A DNA stretch of 64,000 nucleotides, taken from positions 62,001 through 126,000 of the forward strand of contig JAADJJ010000001.1 of the NCBI GenBank assembly GCA_010092695.1. Reading direction: 5' to 3'. The notes under the pieces were generated by a model. The model ran no database searches. It was not told the DNA's origin and saw only the letters and a list, made by a program, of their open reading frames with translations. The stretch comes from Enterobacteriaceae bacterium 4M9 (GTDB taxonomy: Bacteria > Pseudomonadota > Gammaproteobacteria > Enterobacterales > Enterobacteriaceae). A program made the position numbers and the translations under genes. Shown here in pieces: positions 16,461 through 24,904 of this stretch. Each line of letters opens with the position of its first letter. Positions within the stretch are counted from its first letter, which is position 1.

Positions 16461-18005
16461 TTAACCGGCCAGGAAGAAGCGGAACGCCGGGTTGTTGGTT
16501 TCGTCATGGCAGTCGTAACCCAGCTCATTGAGACGGGTTTCGAAATCTGGCTCGTGGTCACCCAATTCAAACGCCGCCAGCACGCGTCCGTAGTCGGTGC
16601 CGTGGCTGCGGTAGTGGAACAGCGAAATGTTCCAGTGGGTACCCAGCGTTTGCAGGAACCTCAGCAGCGCACCGGGGGACTCCGGAAACTCAAAGCTGAA
16701 CAACCGCTCGCGCAGCGGATGCGACGGGCGACCGCCCACCATGTAACGCACGTGCAGCTTGGCCATTTCATCATCGGACAGGTCCACCATGCTGTAGCCG
16801 CCTTCGCTCAACAGACGCAGAATTTCCTCGCGCTCTTCCAGACCGCGACTCAGACGCACGCCCACAAAGATGCAGGCAGATTTCGCGTCGGCAAAGCGGT
16901 AGTTGAACTCGGTTACGGAGCGCCCGCCCAGCAGCTGGCAGAACTTCAGAAAGCTGCCCTTCTCTTCCGGGATGGTTACCGCCAGCAGTGCTTCACGCTG
17001 CTCGCCCAGTTCGCAACGCTCGGAAACGTAGCGCAGGCCATGGAAGTTGACGTTGGCACCAGACAACACGTGCGCCAGCCGCTCGCCGTGGATGTTATGC
17101 ATCTGCACGTATTTCTTCATCCCGGCCAGCGCCAGCGCGCCAGAAGGCTCGGCCACTGCGCGCACATCCTCAAAAATATCCTTCATCGCCGCACAGATAG
17201 CGTCGCTATCAACGGTGATGATGTCATCAATGTAGGCACGGCATAGCCTGAAGCACTCGTCGCCGATGCGTTTAACCGCCACGCCTTCGGCAAACAGCCC
17301 GACGCGCGGCAAGTCCACCGGCTCGCCCGCTTCCAGTGCCGCCCGCAGGCAGGCTGAATCTTCCGACTCCACGGCAATGACCTTGATTTGCGGCATCAGC
17401 TGCTTGATTAGCACCGCAACACCGGATGCCAGGCCGCCGCCGCCAACCGGTACAAAAACGCGGTCAATGTGTGCATCCTGCTGCAACAACTCAAGCGCCA
17501 GCGTGCCTTGTCCAGCAATCACTGCCGGGTGATCGAACGGCGGCACGTAGGTGTAGCCCTGCTGCTCAGAAAGCTCGATCGCGCGTGCCTTTGCCTCATC
17601 AAAATTCGCGCCGTGCAGCAAGACTTCGCCGCCGAAGCCACGCACGGCATCGACTTTGATGTCTGCCGTGCTGACCGGCATCACAATCAGCGCGTTAACG
17701 CCAAGGCGGCTGGATGACAGCGCCACGCCCTGTGCGTGGTTGCCCGCCGAGGCGGTAATCACGCCGCGCGCTTTCTGCTCCGCGGTTAACCCGGCGAGCA
17801 TCGCGTAAGCGCCGCGCAATTTGAAGCTGTGTACCGGCTGGCGGTCTTCACGCTTAACCAGCACGACGTTATCCAAACGCGCAGAGAGTTTTTCCATACG
17901 CTCCAGTGGCGTAACCTGTGCCGCCTCATAAACCGGCGAGCGCAGGATTGCACGCAGATACTCCGCGCCATCCGGCGCGGCTGACAATGGCTGTGGCACG
18001 CTCAT
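16461..18005 (-). CDS. ilvA: threonine deaminase (biosynthetic)
   Basis: PLP enzyme converting threonine to 2-oxobutyrate, the committed and isoleucine-inhibited step of isoleucine synthesis. 514 residues, same as E. coli. The PLP lysine is in PVHSFKLRGAYAM (about residue 62); TASAGNHAQGVA and the phosphate-binding VPVGGGGLASG follow; two ACT-like regulatory domains occupy about 340-514 (e.g. FLKFCQLLGGRSVTEFNYR and LLRFLQTLGTHWNISLFHYR). The start lies 2 bp after ilvD, last gene of ilvLXGMEDA. Confidence 0.98.
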   Translation of the reverse strand: MSVPQPLSAAPDGAEYLRAILRSPVYEAAQVTPLERMEKLSARLDNVVLVKREDRQPVHSFKLRGAYAMLAGLTAEQKARGVITASAGNHAQGVALSSSRLGVNALIVMPVSTADIKVDAVRGFGGEVLLHGANFDEAKARAIELSEQQGYTYVPPFDHPAVIAGQGTLALELLQQDAHIDRVFVPVGGGGLASGVAVLIKQLMPQIKVIAVESEDSACLRAALEAGEPVDLPRVGLFAEGVAVKRIGDECFRLCRAYIDDIITVDSDAICAAMKDIFEDVRAVAEPSGALALAGMKKYVQMHNIHGERLAHVLSGANVNFHGLRYVSERCELGEQREALLAVTIPEEKGSFLKFCQLLGGRSVTEFNYRFADAKSACIFVGVRLSRGLEEREEILRLLSEGGYSMVDLSDDEMAKLHVRYMVGGRPSHPLRERLFSFEFPESPGALLRFLQTLGTHWNISLFHYRSHGTDYGRVLAAFELGDHEPDFETRLNELGYDCHDETNNPAFRFFLAG

Positions 18006-18007
18006 CG

Positions 18008-19858
18008 TTAGCCTCCGAGTTTCGATTTGTCGCGCACCGCGCCCTTATCTGCACTGGTGGCAAGGCTTGCATAGGCACGCAGCGCAAAGGAGACTTCACG
18101 TTGACGATTGCGCGGCGTCCAGGCCTGCGCACCGCGTGCGTCCTGTGCTTCACGGCGGGCGGCCAGCTCCTGGTCACTGACGTCAAGCTGAATGCCGCGG
18201 TTCGGGATGTCGATATTAATTATATCGCCGTCTTCAATAAGACCGATACTGCCGCCGTTAGCCGCTTCCGGCGAGACGTGACCAATAGACAGCCCGGAAG
18301 TACCGCCGGAAAAACGCCCGTCAGTGATGAGCGCACAGGATTTACCCAGCCCCATCGATTTAAGGAAGGTGGTCGGATAAAGCATTTCCTGCATGCCTGG
18401 CCCGCCTTTCGGCCCTTCGTAACGAATCACTACAACATCACCAGCCACCACTTTGCCGCCGAGGATAGCCTCTACCGCATCGTCCTGGCTTTCGTAGACT
18501 TTGGCCGGGCCGCGGAATTTGAGAATGCTGTCGTCAACGCCTGCGGTCTTCACAATGCAGCCGTTTTCAGCAAAGTTACCGTAGAGCACCGCAAGACCGC
18601 CGTCCTGGCTGTAGGCGTGCTCCAGCGAGCGGATGCAGCCTTCGGCGCGGTCAACATCGAGTGAATCCCAGCGACAATCCTGCGAGAACGCTTTTGTGGT
18701 GCGGATGCCGGCTGGCCCCGCTGAGAACATGCGTTTCACCGCGTCGTCGTCGGTCACGGTCACGTCGTACTGCGCGATAGTCTGCGGCAGCGTCAGGCCC
18801 AGCACGTTTTTCACATCACGGTTCAGCAACTCAGCGCGGTCCAGCTCGCCAAGTATGCCGATAACGCCGCCCGCACGGTGCACGTCTTCCATATGGTATT
18901 TCTGGGTACTCGGTGCCACTTTGCATAGCTGCGGTACTTTGCGCGACAGGCGGTCGATATCGCTCATGGTGAAATCGATTTCCGCCTCCTGCGCCGCAGC
19001 CAGCAGGTGCAGTACGGTGTTGGTCGAGCCGCCCATCGCAATATCCAGCGTCATAGCGTTTTCAAACGCCGCTTTGCTGGCGATATTACGCGGCAGCGCG
19101 CTGGCGTCATCCTGCTCGTAGTAGCGTTTGGTCAGCTCAACAATGCGTTTACCGGCGTTCAGGAATAGCGCTTTGCGGTCAGCGTGGGTCGCCAGCAGCG
19201 AGCCATTGCCCGGCTGGGACAGGCCCAGTGCCTCGGTCAGGCAGTTCATGGAGTTGGCGGTAAACATACCGGAGCAGGAGCCGCAGGTCGGACACGCCGA
19301 GCGCTCCACCTGGTCGCTTTGCTCGTCACTGACGTTCGGGTTTGCACCCTGAATCATTGCATCGACCAGATCGAGTTTGATTATCTGGTCAGACAATTTG
19401 GTTTTACCGGCTTCCATCGGGCCGCCGGAAACGAAGATCACTGGAATGTTGAGGCGCAAGGAGGCCATCAGCATCCCTGGGGTGATTTTGTCGCAGTTGG
19501 AGATACACACCATGGCGTCAGCACAATGGGCGTTAACCATGTACTCCACGGAGTCGGCAATCAACTCGCGCGACGGCAGTGAATACAGCATGCCGCCGTG
19601 GCCCATGGCAATACCGTCGTCCACGGCGATGGTATTAAACTCTTTCGCCACGCCGCCAGCGGCTTCAATCTGCTCGGCAACCAGTTTGCCCAGGTCGCGC
19701 AGGTGCACATGGCCCGGTACGAACTGGGTAAAAGAGTTAACAACCGCAATGATGGGTTTGCCGAAATCAGCGTCGGTCATCCCGGTGGCGCGCCACAGCG
19801 CGCGGGCTCCCGCCATGTTACGGCCGTGAGTGGTGGTGGCGGAACGATACTTTGGCAT
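18008..19858 (-). CDS. ilvD: dihydroxy-acid dehydratase
   Basis: Iron-sulfur dehydratase producing the 2-oxo acids of valine and isoleucine. 616 residues from the ATG at 19858 (MPKYRSATTTHGRNMAGARAL); the open frame extends 14 codons upstream but the E. coli start and length fit this one. Cluster-ligand segments CISNCDKITPGM and ACPTCGSCSGMFTANSMNC are visible, as is GRFSGGTSGLSIGH near the C terminus. It lies between the ilvE-ilvD hairpin and ilvA. Confidence 0.97.
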   Translation of the reverse strand: MPKYRSATTTHGRNMAGARALWRATGMTDADFGKPIIAVVNSFTQFVPGHVHLRDLGKLVAEQIEAAGGVAKEFNTIAVDDGIAMGHGGMLYSLPSRELIADSVEYMVNAHCADAMVCISNCDKITPGMLMASLRLNIPVIFVSGGPMEAGKTKLSDQIIKLDLVDAMIQGANPNVSDEQSDQVERSACPTCGSCSGMFTANSMNCLTEALGLSQPGNGSLLATHADRKALFLNAGKRIVELTKRYYEQDDASALPRNIASKAAFENAMTLDIAMGGSTNTVLHLLAAAQEAEIDFTMSDIDRLSRKVPQLCKVAPSTQKYHMEDVHRAGGVIGILGELDRAELLNRDVKNVLGLTLPQTIAQYDVTVTDDDAVKRMFSAGPAGIRTTKAFSQDCRWDSLDVDRAEGCIRSLEHAYSQDGGLAVLYGNFAENGCIVKTAGVDDSILKFRGPAKVYESQDDAVEAILGGKVVAGDVVVIRYEGPKGGPGMQEMLYPTTFLKSMGLGKSCALITDGRFSGGTSGLSIGHVSPEAANGGSIGLIEDGDIINIDIPNRGIQLDVSDQELAARREAQDARGAQAWTPRNRQREVSFALRAYASLATSADKGAVRDKSKLGG

Positions 19859-19885
19859 GCTCTGTTTACTCCCGTCTGTCAGATT

Positions 19886-19912
19886 GCCCGGGCGGTGCAT
19901 TGCCGCCCGGGC
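19886..19912. other. strong hairpin in the ilvE-ilvD gap
   Basis: Perfect ten-base GC stem (GCCCGGGCGG/CCGCCCGGGC) with a seven-base loop filling most of the 60-bp gap. No U-tract follows, so it is not a full terminator; likely an mRNA processing or stability element, or an attenuator of downstream expression. Confidence 0.8.
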
Positions 19913-19918
19913 GAATAA

Positions 19919-20851
19919 TTACTTAGCGTTAACCGCGTCCAGCCAGCCCCATTTGTCTTCGGTCTCGCCGGTAAACAGGCCAAAGAACGCCTGCTGGATG
20001 CGCTTGGTGACCGGGCCACAGCGACCTGCGCCGACCTGGATACCGTCAACGCTGCGCACCGGCGTGATTTCAGCGGCGGTGCCGGACATGAACACTTCGT
20101 CTGCCAGATACAGCGATTCACGCGACAGCACCTGCTCACGTACTTCGATGCCGAGATCTTTCGCAAGCTTGATGATGGCGTCACGGGTGATGCCTGGCAG
20201 TGCAGAAGAGGTGAACGGCGGCGTGAACAGCACACCATCTTTCACTTCAAACAGGTTCTCACCCGCACCTTCTGACAGGTAGCCGTTAACGTCGAGCGCG
20301 ATCCCTTCCTGATAACCGTGGCGGCGCGCTTCGCTGCCAACCAGCAGAGAGGACAGATAGTTACCGCCCGCTTTCGCGGCGGTCGGAATGGTGTTCGGTG
20401 CCGCACGGTTCCAGGAAGACACCATCGCGTCGATGCCCTGATCCAGCGCTTCTGCACCCAGATACGCGCCCCACGGGAAGGCGGCAATGATAACGTCAGT
20501 GGTGTAACCGGCAGGCGGGTTTACGCCCATGCCAACATCACCCACAAAAACCAGCGGGCGAATGTAGGCGCTGGTCAGGTTGTTTTTACGCAGTACCGCG
20601 CGGCACGCTTCCATCAGTTCATCCACGCTCTGGGAAACCGGGAAACGGTAAATTTTGGCTGAATCATGCAGACGCTGCATATGTTCGCGGTGACGGAACA
20701 CCACCGGCCCTTTGTGAGAGTCGTAGCAGCGGATGCCTTCAAAGACCGACGTGCCATAATGCAGCGCGTGCGACATAACGTGAACCTTCGCTTCTCCCCA
20801 CGGAACCATCTCACCGTTGAACCAGATGTAATCAGCTTTCTTCGTCGACAT
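19919..20851 (-). CDS. ilvE: branched-chain amino acid aminotransferase
   Basis: PLP fold-type IV transaminase, last step of isoleucine, valine and leucine synthesis. 310 residues, against 309 in E. coli. HYGTSVFEGIRCYD, the PLP lysine in TAAKAGGNYLSSLL (about 160), EGAGENLFEVKDGVLFTPP and FMSGTAAEITPVRSVDG are all present. It lies 24 bp after ilvM. Confidence 0.98.
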   Translation of the reverse strand: MSTKKADYIWFNGEMVPWGEAKVHVMSHALHYGTSVFEGIRCYDSHKGPVVFRHREHMQRLHDSAKIYRFPVSQSVDELMEACRAVLRKNNLTSAYIRPLVFVGDVGMGVNPPAGYTTDVIIAAFPWGAYLGAEALDQGIDAMVSSWNRAAPNTIPTAAKAGGNYLSSLLVGSEARRHGYQEGIALDVNGYLSEGAGENLFEVKDGVLFTPPFTSSALPGITRDAIIKLAKDLGIEVREQVLSRESLYLADEVFMSGTAAEITPVRSVDGIQVGAGRCGPVTKRIQQAFFGLFTGETEDKWGWLDAVNAK

Positions 20852-20875
20852 TTTTTTATCTTCCTGTTTGCGCTC

Positions 20876-21133
20876 TCAGGCGCGTATTTGTTGCGATGTG
20901 GGTTGCTGGATCTCGACATGCGCGACATCCACCAGTTTGCTTAACTGACTAAACAGTAATTCGACCGGACGGGGGCTGGCAACGGTCATTTCGATATTAA
21001 TATCATTCGTACCCGGCGCGGTTTCCATATTCATGGCGCAGATGTGAAACCCACGGTGGCGTACCACGCGCAAAACACGCTCCAGCGTTTCCGGGCGCAG
21101 GCGCGCCTGCACGGCAAGGTGATGTTGCATCAT
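20876..21133 (-). CDS. ilvM: acetolactate synthase II small subunit
   Basis: Regulatory subunit of AHAS II, required for full activity of IlvG. 85 residues forming a single ACT domain (MMQHHLAVQARLRPETLERVL, GFHICAMNM, VASPRPVELLFSQLSKLVDV). Its start overlaps the ilvG stop as ATGA, so the two are translationally coupled, in keeping with a subunit pair. Confidence 0.96.
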   Translation of the reverse strand: MMQHHLAVQARLRPETLERVLRVVRHRGFHICAMNMETAPGTNDINIEMTVASPRPVELLFSQLSKLVDVAHVEIQQPTSQQIRA

Positions 21134-22776
21134 GATACTTTCTCCAGCATTTGAGAGTTGCTGGCGCCAGGCGGCACCAGAGGCCAGACGTTTTCAAGCT
21201 CGTCAATTGAGACATGCAGCAGGTATGGCCCCTTGCTGTTGAGCAGGGTCTCTAATGCTGCTTCTACCTGGTCTTTACGGGTAATTCGCTGGCCAGGGAT
21301 ACCAAAAGCACTGGCCAGAACGAGGAAATCAGGGTTATCGGAAAGGTTGGTTTCACTGTAACGCTCGTTGAAAAACAGCTGCTGCCACTGGCGAACCATG
21401 CCCAAACGCTGGTTATCCAGTAAGACGATTTTAAGAGGCAGTTGCTTTCGCTTCACAGTGCCCAGCTCCTGAACGTTCATCATGAATGAACCATCGCCGG
21501 AAATGCAGATAACCGTATCATCAGGACGTGCGATTTGCGCACCTACCGCCGCCGGCAGGCCAAAACCCATTGTGCCAAGGCCGCTGGAAGTGATGAAGTT
21601 CTCCGGGCGCTCAAATGACATGTGCTGTGCCGCCCACATCTGGTGCTGACCGACGTCGGTGGTAACCACGCAGTTTTGCGGCTTGCGCTCAGACAGCTGT
21701 TTTAACAGCAGCGGCGCGAAAATGGCCTCGCCCGGATGATCGTAGCGCCAGCCGAACGCTTCACGCATGTGTGCGACCTGCTTACGCCAGGCGTCAATCT
21801 CCAGCGGCTGTTGCAGCGCAGGCAGCAGCGCTTTTAAATCTCCCTGCAGGCTCACGTTTGCCTGGCGCAGCTTGTTCATTTCAGCCGGATCGATATCCAT
21901 ATGAATCACCTTCGCGCCCGGCGCAAAGGTGTTGAGCTTGCCGGTAACACGGTCATCAAAGCGCGCGCCGATGGCAATCAGCACGTCGCACTCCTGCACT
22001 GCAAGGTTGGCGGCCTTGTTACCATGCATACCCAGCATGCCGAGATAGCCTGCGTCGTCTGGCGCGACGGCGCCAAGCCCTTTAAGCGTGCAGGTAGACG
22101 GGATTTGCGTGATGCGGATAAATTCACGCAGTGCCGGAACCGCTTGTGCCATGCCCACCCCACCACCAATGTAAAGCATTGGGCGATGGGCGCTCGCCAA
22201 CATCTCGTAAGCGTGTTGAAGCTGCGCCAATGGCAGCGGCTCGTCATCCACAACGGTGCTCAGGAAAGGCTCAGGCTCGCCTTCTGTCAGCTGAATATCT
22301 TTGGGGATGTCGACCAGCACCGGGCCTGGGCGGCCAGACTGTGCAATCTCGAAGGCCTCAGCCATGATGCGTGGCAGGTCGTCGAGCGATTCAACCAGGA
22401 AGCTGTGTTTGGTACAGGCCAGAGACAGACCCAGAACGTCAACTTCCTGGAAAGCATCTGTACCGATAAACGGTGCAGCAACCTGACCTGTAATAGCAAC
22501 AACCGGAACCGAATCTAAAAGCGCATCAGCAAGGCCGGTTATCAGGTTGGTTGCGCCAGGACCAGAAGTCGCGATGCAGACACCAGTTTTACCCGTCGAA
22601 CGTGCAAATCCAATTGCCGCCATCGCCGCGCCTTGCTCATGCCGACACAGTAGGTGTTCCACACCGCCGTCGTACAACGCATCGTAGACCGGCATTATTG
22701 CTCCGCCAGGATAACCAAAAACTTTCTCAACACCCTGCGCTCGCAACGCATGTACTACCCACTGTGCTCCGGTCAT
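21130..22776 (-). CDS. ilvG: acetolactate synthase II large subunit, intact
   Basis: ThDP enzyme condensing pyruvate with pyruvate or 2-oxobutyrate; isozyme II is resistant to valine inhibition. 548 residues from the ATG at 22776 (MTGAQWVVHALRAQGVEKVF). The catalytic glutamate region HEQGAAMAAIGFAR, ThDP-Mg motif GDGSFMMNVQELGT and ...NNQRLGMV-like DNQRLGMVRQWQ are present. The frame is uninterrupted, unlike E. coli K-12, where ilvG carries a frameshift. The ribosome site overlaps the end of ilvX. Confidence 0.98.
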   Translation of the reverse strand: MTGAQWVVHALRAQGVEKVFGYPGGAIMPVYDALYDGGVEHLLCRHEQGAAMAAIGFARSTGKTGVCIATSGPGATNLITGLADALLDSVPVVAITGQVAAPFIGTDAFQEVDVLGLSLACTKHSFLVESLDDLPRIMAEAFEIAQSGRPGPVLVDIPKDIQLTEGEPEPFLSTVVDDEPLPLAQLQHAYEMLASAHRPMLYIGGGVGMAQAVPALREFIRITQIPSTCTLKGLGAVAPDDAGYLGMLGMHGNKAANLAVQECDVLIAIGARFDDRVTGKLNTFAPGAKVIHMDIDPAEMNKLRQANVSLQGDLKALLPALQQPLEIDAWRKQVAHMREAFGWRYDHPGEAIFAPLLLKQLSERKPQNCVVTTDVGQHQMWAAQHMSFERPENFITSSGLGTMGFGLPAAVGAQIARPDDTVICISGDGSFMMNVQELGTVKRKQLPLKIVLLDNQRLGMVRQWQQLFFNERYSETNLSDNPDFLVLASAFGIPGQRITRKDQVEAALETLLNSKGPYLLHVSIDELENVWPLVPPGASNSQMLEKVS

Positions 22777-22778
22777 CG

Positions 22779-22829
22779 TTATTCTCCCGTCTTCATAGGG
22801 GAAAAACAGCATTTTGTTCTGCAACACAT
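22779..22829 (-). CDS. ilvX: 16-residue peptide upstream of ilvG
   Basis: Reads MCCRTKCCFSPMKTGE with stop 2 bp before the ilvG start, preceded by GAGGAA. It matches E. coli IlvX (MNNSTKFCFSRFRTGN) in length, position and spacing, with partial residue identity. Its translation would pass over the ilvG ribosome site and so couple to ilvG. Four cysteines in sixteen residues is odd and not seen in the E. coli peptide. Confidence 0.65.
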   Translation of the reverse strand: MCCRTKCCFSPMKTGE

Positions 22830-22863
22830 AGTCTGTTCCTCAGGTCGATATCTTTGGTCCAAC

Positions 22864-22893
22864 AAAAAACCCCCGGACCTTTCGGTGCGGGGG
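22864..22893 (-). terminator. ilv attenuator (leader terminator)
   Basis: Ten-base GC stem built on CCCCCG(C)ACC and GG(T)CCGGGGG with a short loop, followed on the minus strand by six U residues. It lies between ilvL and ilvX, exactly where the branched-chain attenuator is expected; ribosome position on ilvL decides whether it forms. Confidence 0.92.
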
Positions 22894-22916
22894 TTCTTTC
22901 GATTCTGGCTTGATTT

Positions 22917-23015
22917 CTAAGCCTTTCTTCTCCTGAGCGCAGCCCCGCACGGCGGTTTAATAATCACCACCACGCTAATCACGACAAGGCTAATCACTAG
23001 TAGAAGGGCTTTCAT
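22917..23015 (-). CDS. ilvL: ilv operon leader peptide
   Basis: 32 residues, MKALLLVISLVVISVVVIIK then PPCGAALRRRKA, close to E. coli IlvL. The run of Leu, Val and Ile codons (15 of the first 19) senses charging of the three branched-chain tRNAs; stalled ribosomes favour an antiterminator and read-through of the attenuator 24 bp downstream. Confidence 0.95.
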   Translation of the reverse strand: MKALLLVISLVVISVVVIIKPPCGAALRRRKA

Positions 23016-23055
23016 TGGTGTTCGTTCTTTCAACTCGTTCGAAGTAATGCCTACA

Positions 23056-23110
23056 GAGTTACCACAGAGATCACAGAGGTGACAAGTTTTTTTTAATTTA
23101 TCAGCAGTAA
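23056..23110 (-). promoter_or_regulatory. candidate ilvL promoter with AT-rich upstream element
   Basis: On the minus strand a TTGTCA (-35 candidate, 23085-23080) follows a long A/T stretch (23086-23104) that resembles an UP element. The -10 match at about 23061-23056 (TAACTC) is poor. The rest of 23111-23356 shows no gene; it must also hold the comM promoter. Confidence 0.4.
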
Positions 23111-23356
23111 GCAGGCTAATGATTTTCGTTAAAACTATTTGTTTTCATCAGGATAAGAAAGAAATGAAAAATGCTCATGCCAGAAGCCCCCCTCCGGAGA
23201 GCGTTCAATACCTGTTATGTCGCGATCCAGCGCGTAAAAGTCATGAAAAAAAGTGAATTCACATTTTAATTCGGGAAACATGTTCGCAGAAAGAACTCAG
23301 GCTGCTTCCCTCCCGCGCATGTGCATTCCATCATAATGCTTTCACAAGGAGCGAGA

Positions 23357-24877
23357 ATGGCACTGGCAATTGTACATACGCGCGCAGCCCTCGGCGTTAA
23401 CGCTCCGCTGGTTACCATCGAGGTACATATCAGCCAGGGACTACCCGGCCTGACGATGGTGGGGCTGCCGGAAACCACCGTAAAAGAAGCCAGGGACAGA
23501 GTGCGCAGCGCGATTATTAACAGTGGTTATACCTACCCGGCCCGTAAAATCACCATAAATCTGGCACCTGCGGATCTGCCTAAAGAGGGAGGACGATATG
23601 ATTTACCCATCGCTCTGGCGCTCCTGGCCGCTTCAGAACAGCTTTCCACCGACAGACTGGAGCGATACGAATATGTGGGAGAACTGGCGCTTACAGGCGC
23701 GCTCAGAGGTGTTCCTGGGGCAATTTCATCGGCGTTGGCGGCACTAAATACCGGACGGCACATTATTGTCGCGAGTGAGAACGCACAAGAAGTGAGCCTG
23801 ATTGAACAACAAGGCTGTTTTATCGCTCGACATCTCACCGAAGTGTGTGCATTTCTTGAAGGCAGAACCGAGTTACCTGCGGCCCCAAAGCTTGCGTCTA
23901 CGACGCCTGGAGCACGCGAAGACCTGTGTGAAGTTATTGGTCAGGTGCAGGGAAAACGCGCGCTGGAAATCGCTGCTGCCGGTGGTCATAACCTTCTCCT
24001 GCTGGGACCGCCGGGCACAGGCAAAACGATGCTGGCAGTTCGCCTGGGTGGGTTACTTCCTGCACTGAGCGACGCAGAAGCGCTGGAGAGTGCGGCCATT
24101 CTGAGTCTGGTGAATCCACAACACGTGCAGCAGCAGTGGCGTCAGCGCCCGTTTCGCTCACCGCACCATAGCGCCTCACTTTCCGCCATGGTGGGAGGCG
24201 GTGCAATACCGGCACCAGGGGAGATCTCACTGGCACACAATGGTGTACTGTTTCTTGATGAGTTGCCTGAGTTCGAAAAACGCGTGCTTGACGCTCTCAG
24301 AGAGCCGATAGAATCCGGCGAGATACTTATTTCCCGAACGCGCGCCAAAATCACCTATCCGGCACGTTTTCAACTCATTGCTGCCATGAATCCAAGCCCA
24401 ACAGGCCACTATCAGGGAACCCATAACCGTAGCAGTCCAGAGCAAGTTCTGCGCTACCTTGCCAGGTTGTCCGGGCCATTTCTGGACCGGTTTGATATGT
24501 CTCTGGAAATTCCGTTACTGCCACCAGGTACGCTCAGTCAACATCAGCAACCGGGAGAAACCAGTGCCATCGTAAGAGAACGCGTTGAATCAGCACGCAA
24601 TCTACAACTACAGCGTCAGGGGCGATTGAATGCTCACCTGGATAATCATGACATCCGTCTTTTTTGCCCGCTTAACACAGGCGATGCCGAGTGGCTTGAA
24701 CAGTCGCTAACACACCTGGGGCTGTCCGTTCGCGCATGGCAAAGGCTGCTTAAAGTTGCACGCACCATCGCAGATATTGAAGGCATTGAATCCATCCGGC
24801 GCCGTCATTTACAGGAAGCACTCAGCTATCGCGCTATCGACAGGTTATTGATTCACTTGAGAGGTATGCTGGGATAA
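23357..24877 (+). CDS. comM: Mg-chelatase-like AAA+ protein (ComM / YifB)
   Basis: Homologue of the helicase ComM, which in naturally transformable bacteria promotes branch migration during recombination of incoming DNA. 506 residues from the ATG at 23357 with AAGGAG upstream; the N-terminal extension of the frame is not conserved. ChlI-like N domain (TRAALGVNAPLVTIEVHI, GLPETTVKEARDRVRSA), Walker A GPPGTGKTM, RSPHHSASLSAMVGGG, Walker B NGVLFLDELPEF, sensor AAMNPSPTGHY, and C-terminal RAWQRLLKVARTIADIEG. The E. coli orthologue is commonly labelled yifB. Confidence 0.93.
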   Translation: MALAIVHTRAALGVNAPLVTIEVHISQGLPGLTMVGLPETTVKEARDRVRSAIINSGYTYPARKITINLAPADLPKEGGRYDLPIALALLAASEQLSTDRLERYEYVGELALTGALRGVPGAISSALAALNTGRHIIVASENAQEVSLIEQQGCFIARHLTEVCAFLEGRTELPAAPKLASTTPGAREDLCEVIGQVQGKRALEIAAAGGHNLLLLGPPGTGKTMLAVRLGGLLPALSDAEALESAAILSLVNPQHVQQQWRQRPFRSPHHSASLSAMVGGGAIPAPGEISLAHNGVLFLDELPEFEKRVLDALREPIESGEILISRTRAKITYPARFQLIAAMNPSPTGHYQGTHNRSSPEQVLRYLARLSGPFLDRFDMSLEIPLLPPGTLSQHQQPGETSAIVRERVESARNLQLQRQGRLNAHLDNHDIRLFCPLNTGDAEWLEQSLTHLGLSVRAWQRLLKVARTIADIEGIESIRRRHLQEALSYRAIDRLLIHLRGMLG

Positions 24878-24904
24878 AAAAAGGGGCCGCAGCCCCTGTT
24901 TTTA
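24874..24904. terminator. bidirectional terminator between comM and maoP
   Basis: Stem AGGGGC-CGCA-GCCCCT flanked by seven A residues on one side and a T-run on the other; serves the convergent comM and maoP. Confidence 0.88.

Larger units (their letters stand above)
16102..16468. repeat. three-copy tandem repeat of the ilvY 3' end (123-bp unit)
   Basis: Units start at 16102, 16225 and 16348 (each GATTCTGG...) with periods of 123, 123 and about 121 bp. Unit 1 is the last 39 codons of ilvY with its stop; unit 2 keeps the same frame open to a matching TAA; unit 3 has lost one A in the A-tract and is frameshifted. Unit 3 ends in GTTAACC, which holds the ilvA stop codon. Each unit has the same hairpin with A-run. 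It reads as two successive duplications that pushed ilvY and ilvA apart. Confidence 0.93.

Noticed and set aside
16102..16468. Mobile element or IS remnant between ilvY and ilvA
   Set aside because: The units are copies of the adjacent ilvY coding end with no transposase, terminal inverted repeats or target duplication; tandem duplication explains them.
21130..22776. Frameshifted ilvG as in E. coli K-12
   Set aside because: The frame is continuous over all 548 codons and keeps the ThDP motif, so the gene is intact.
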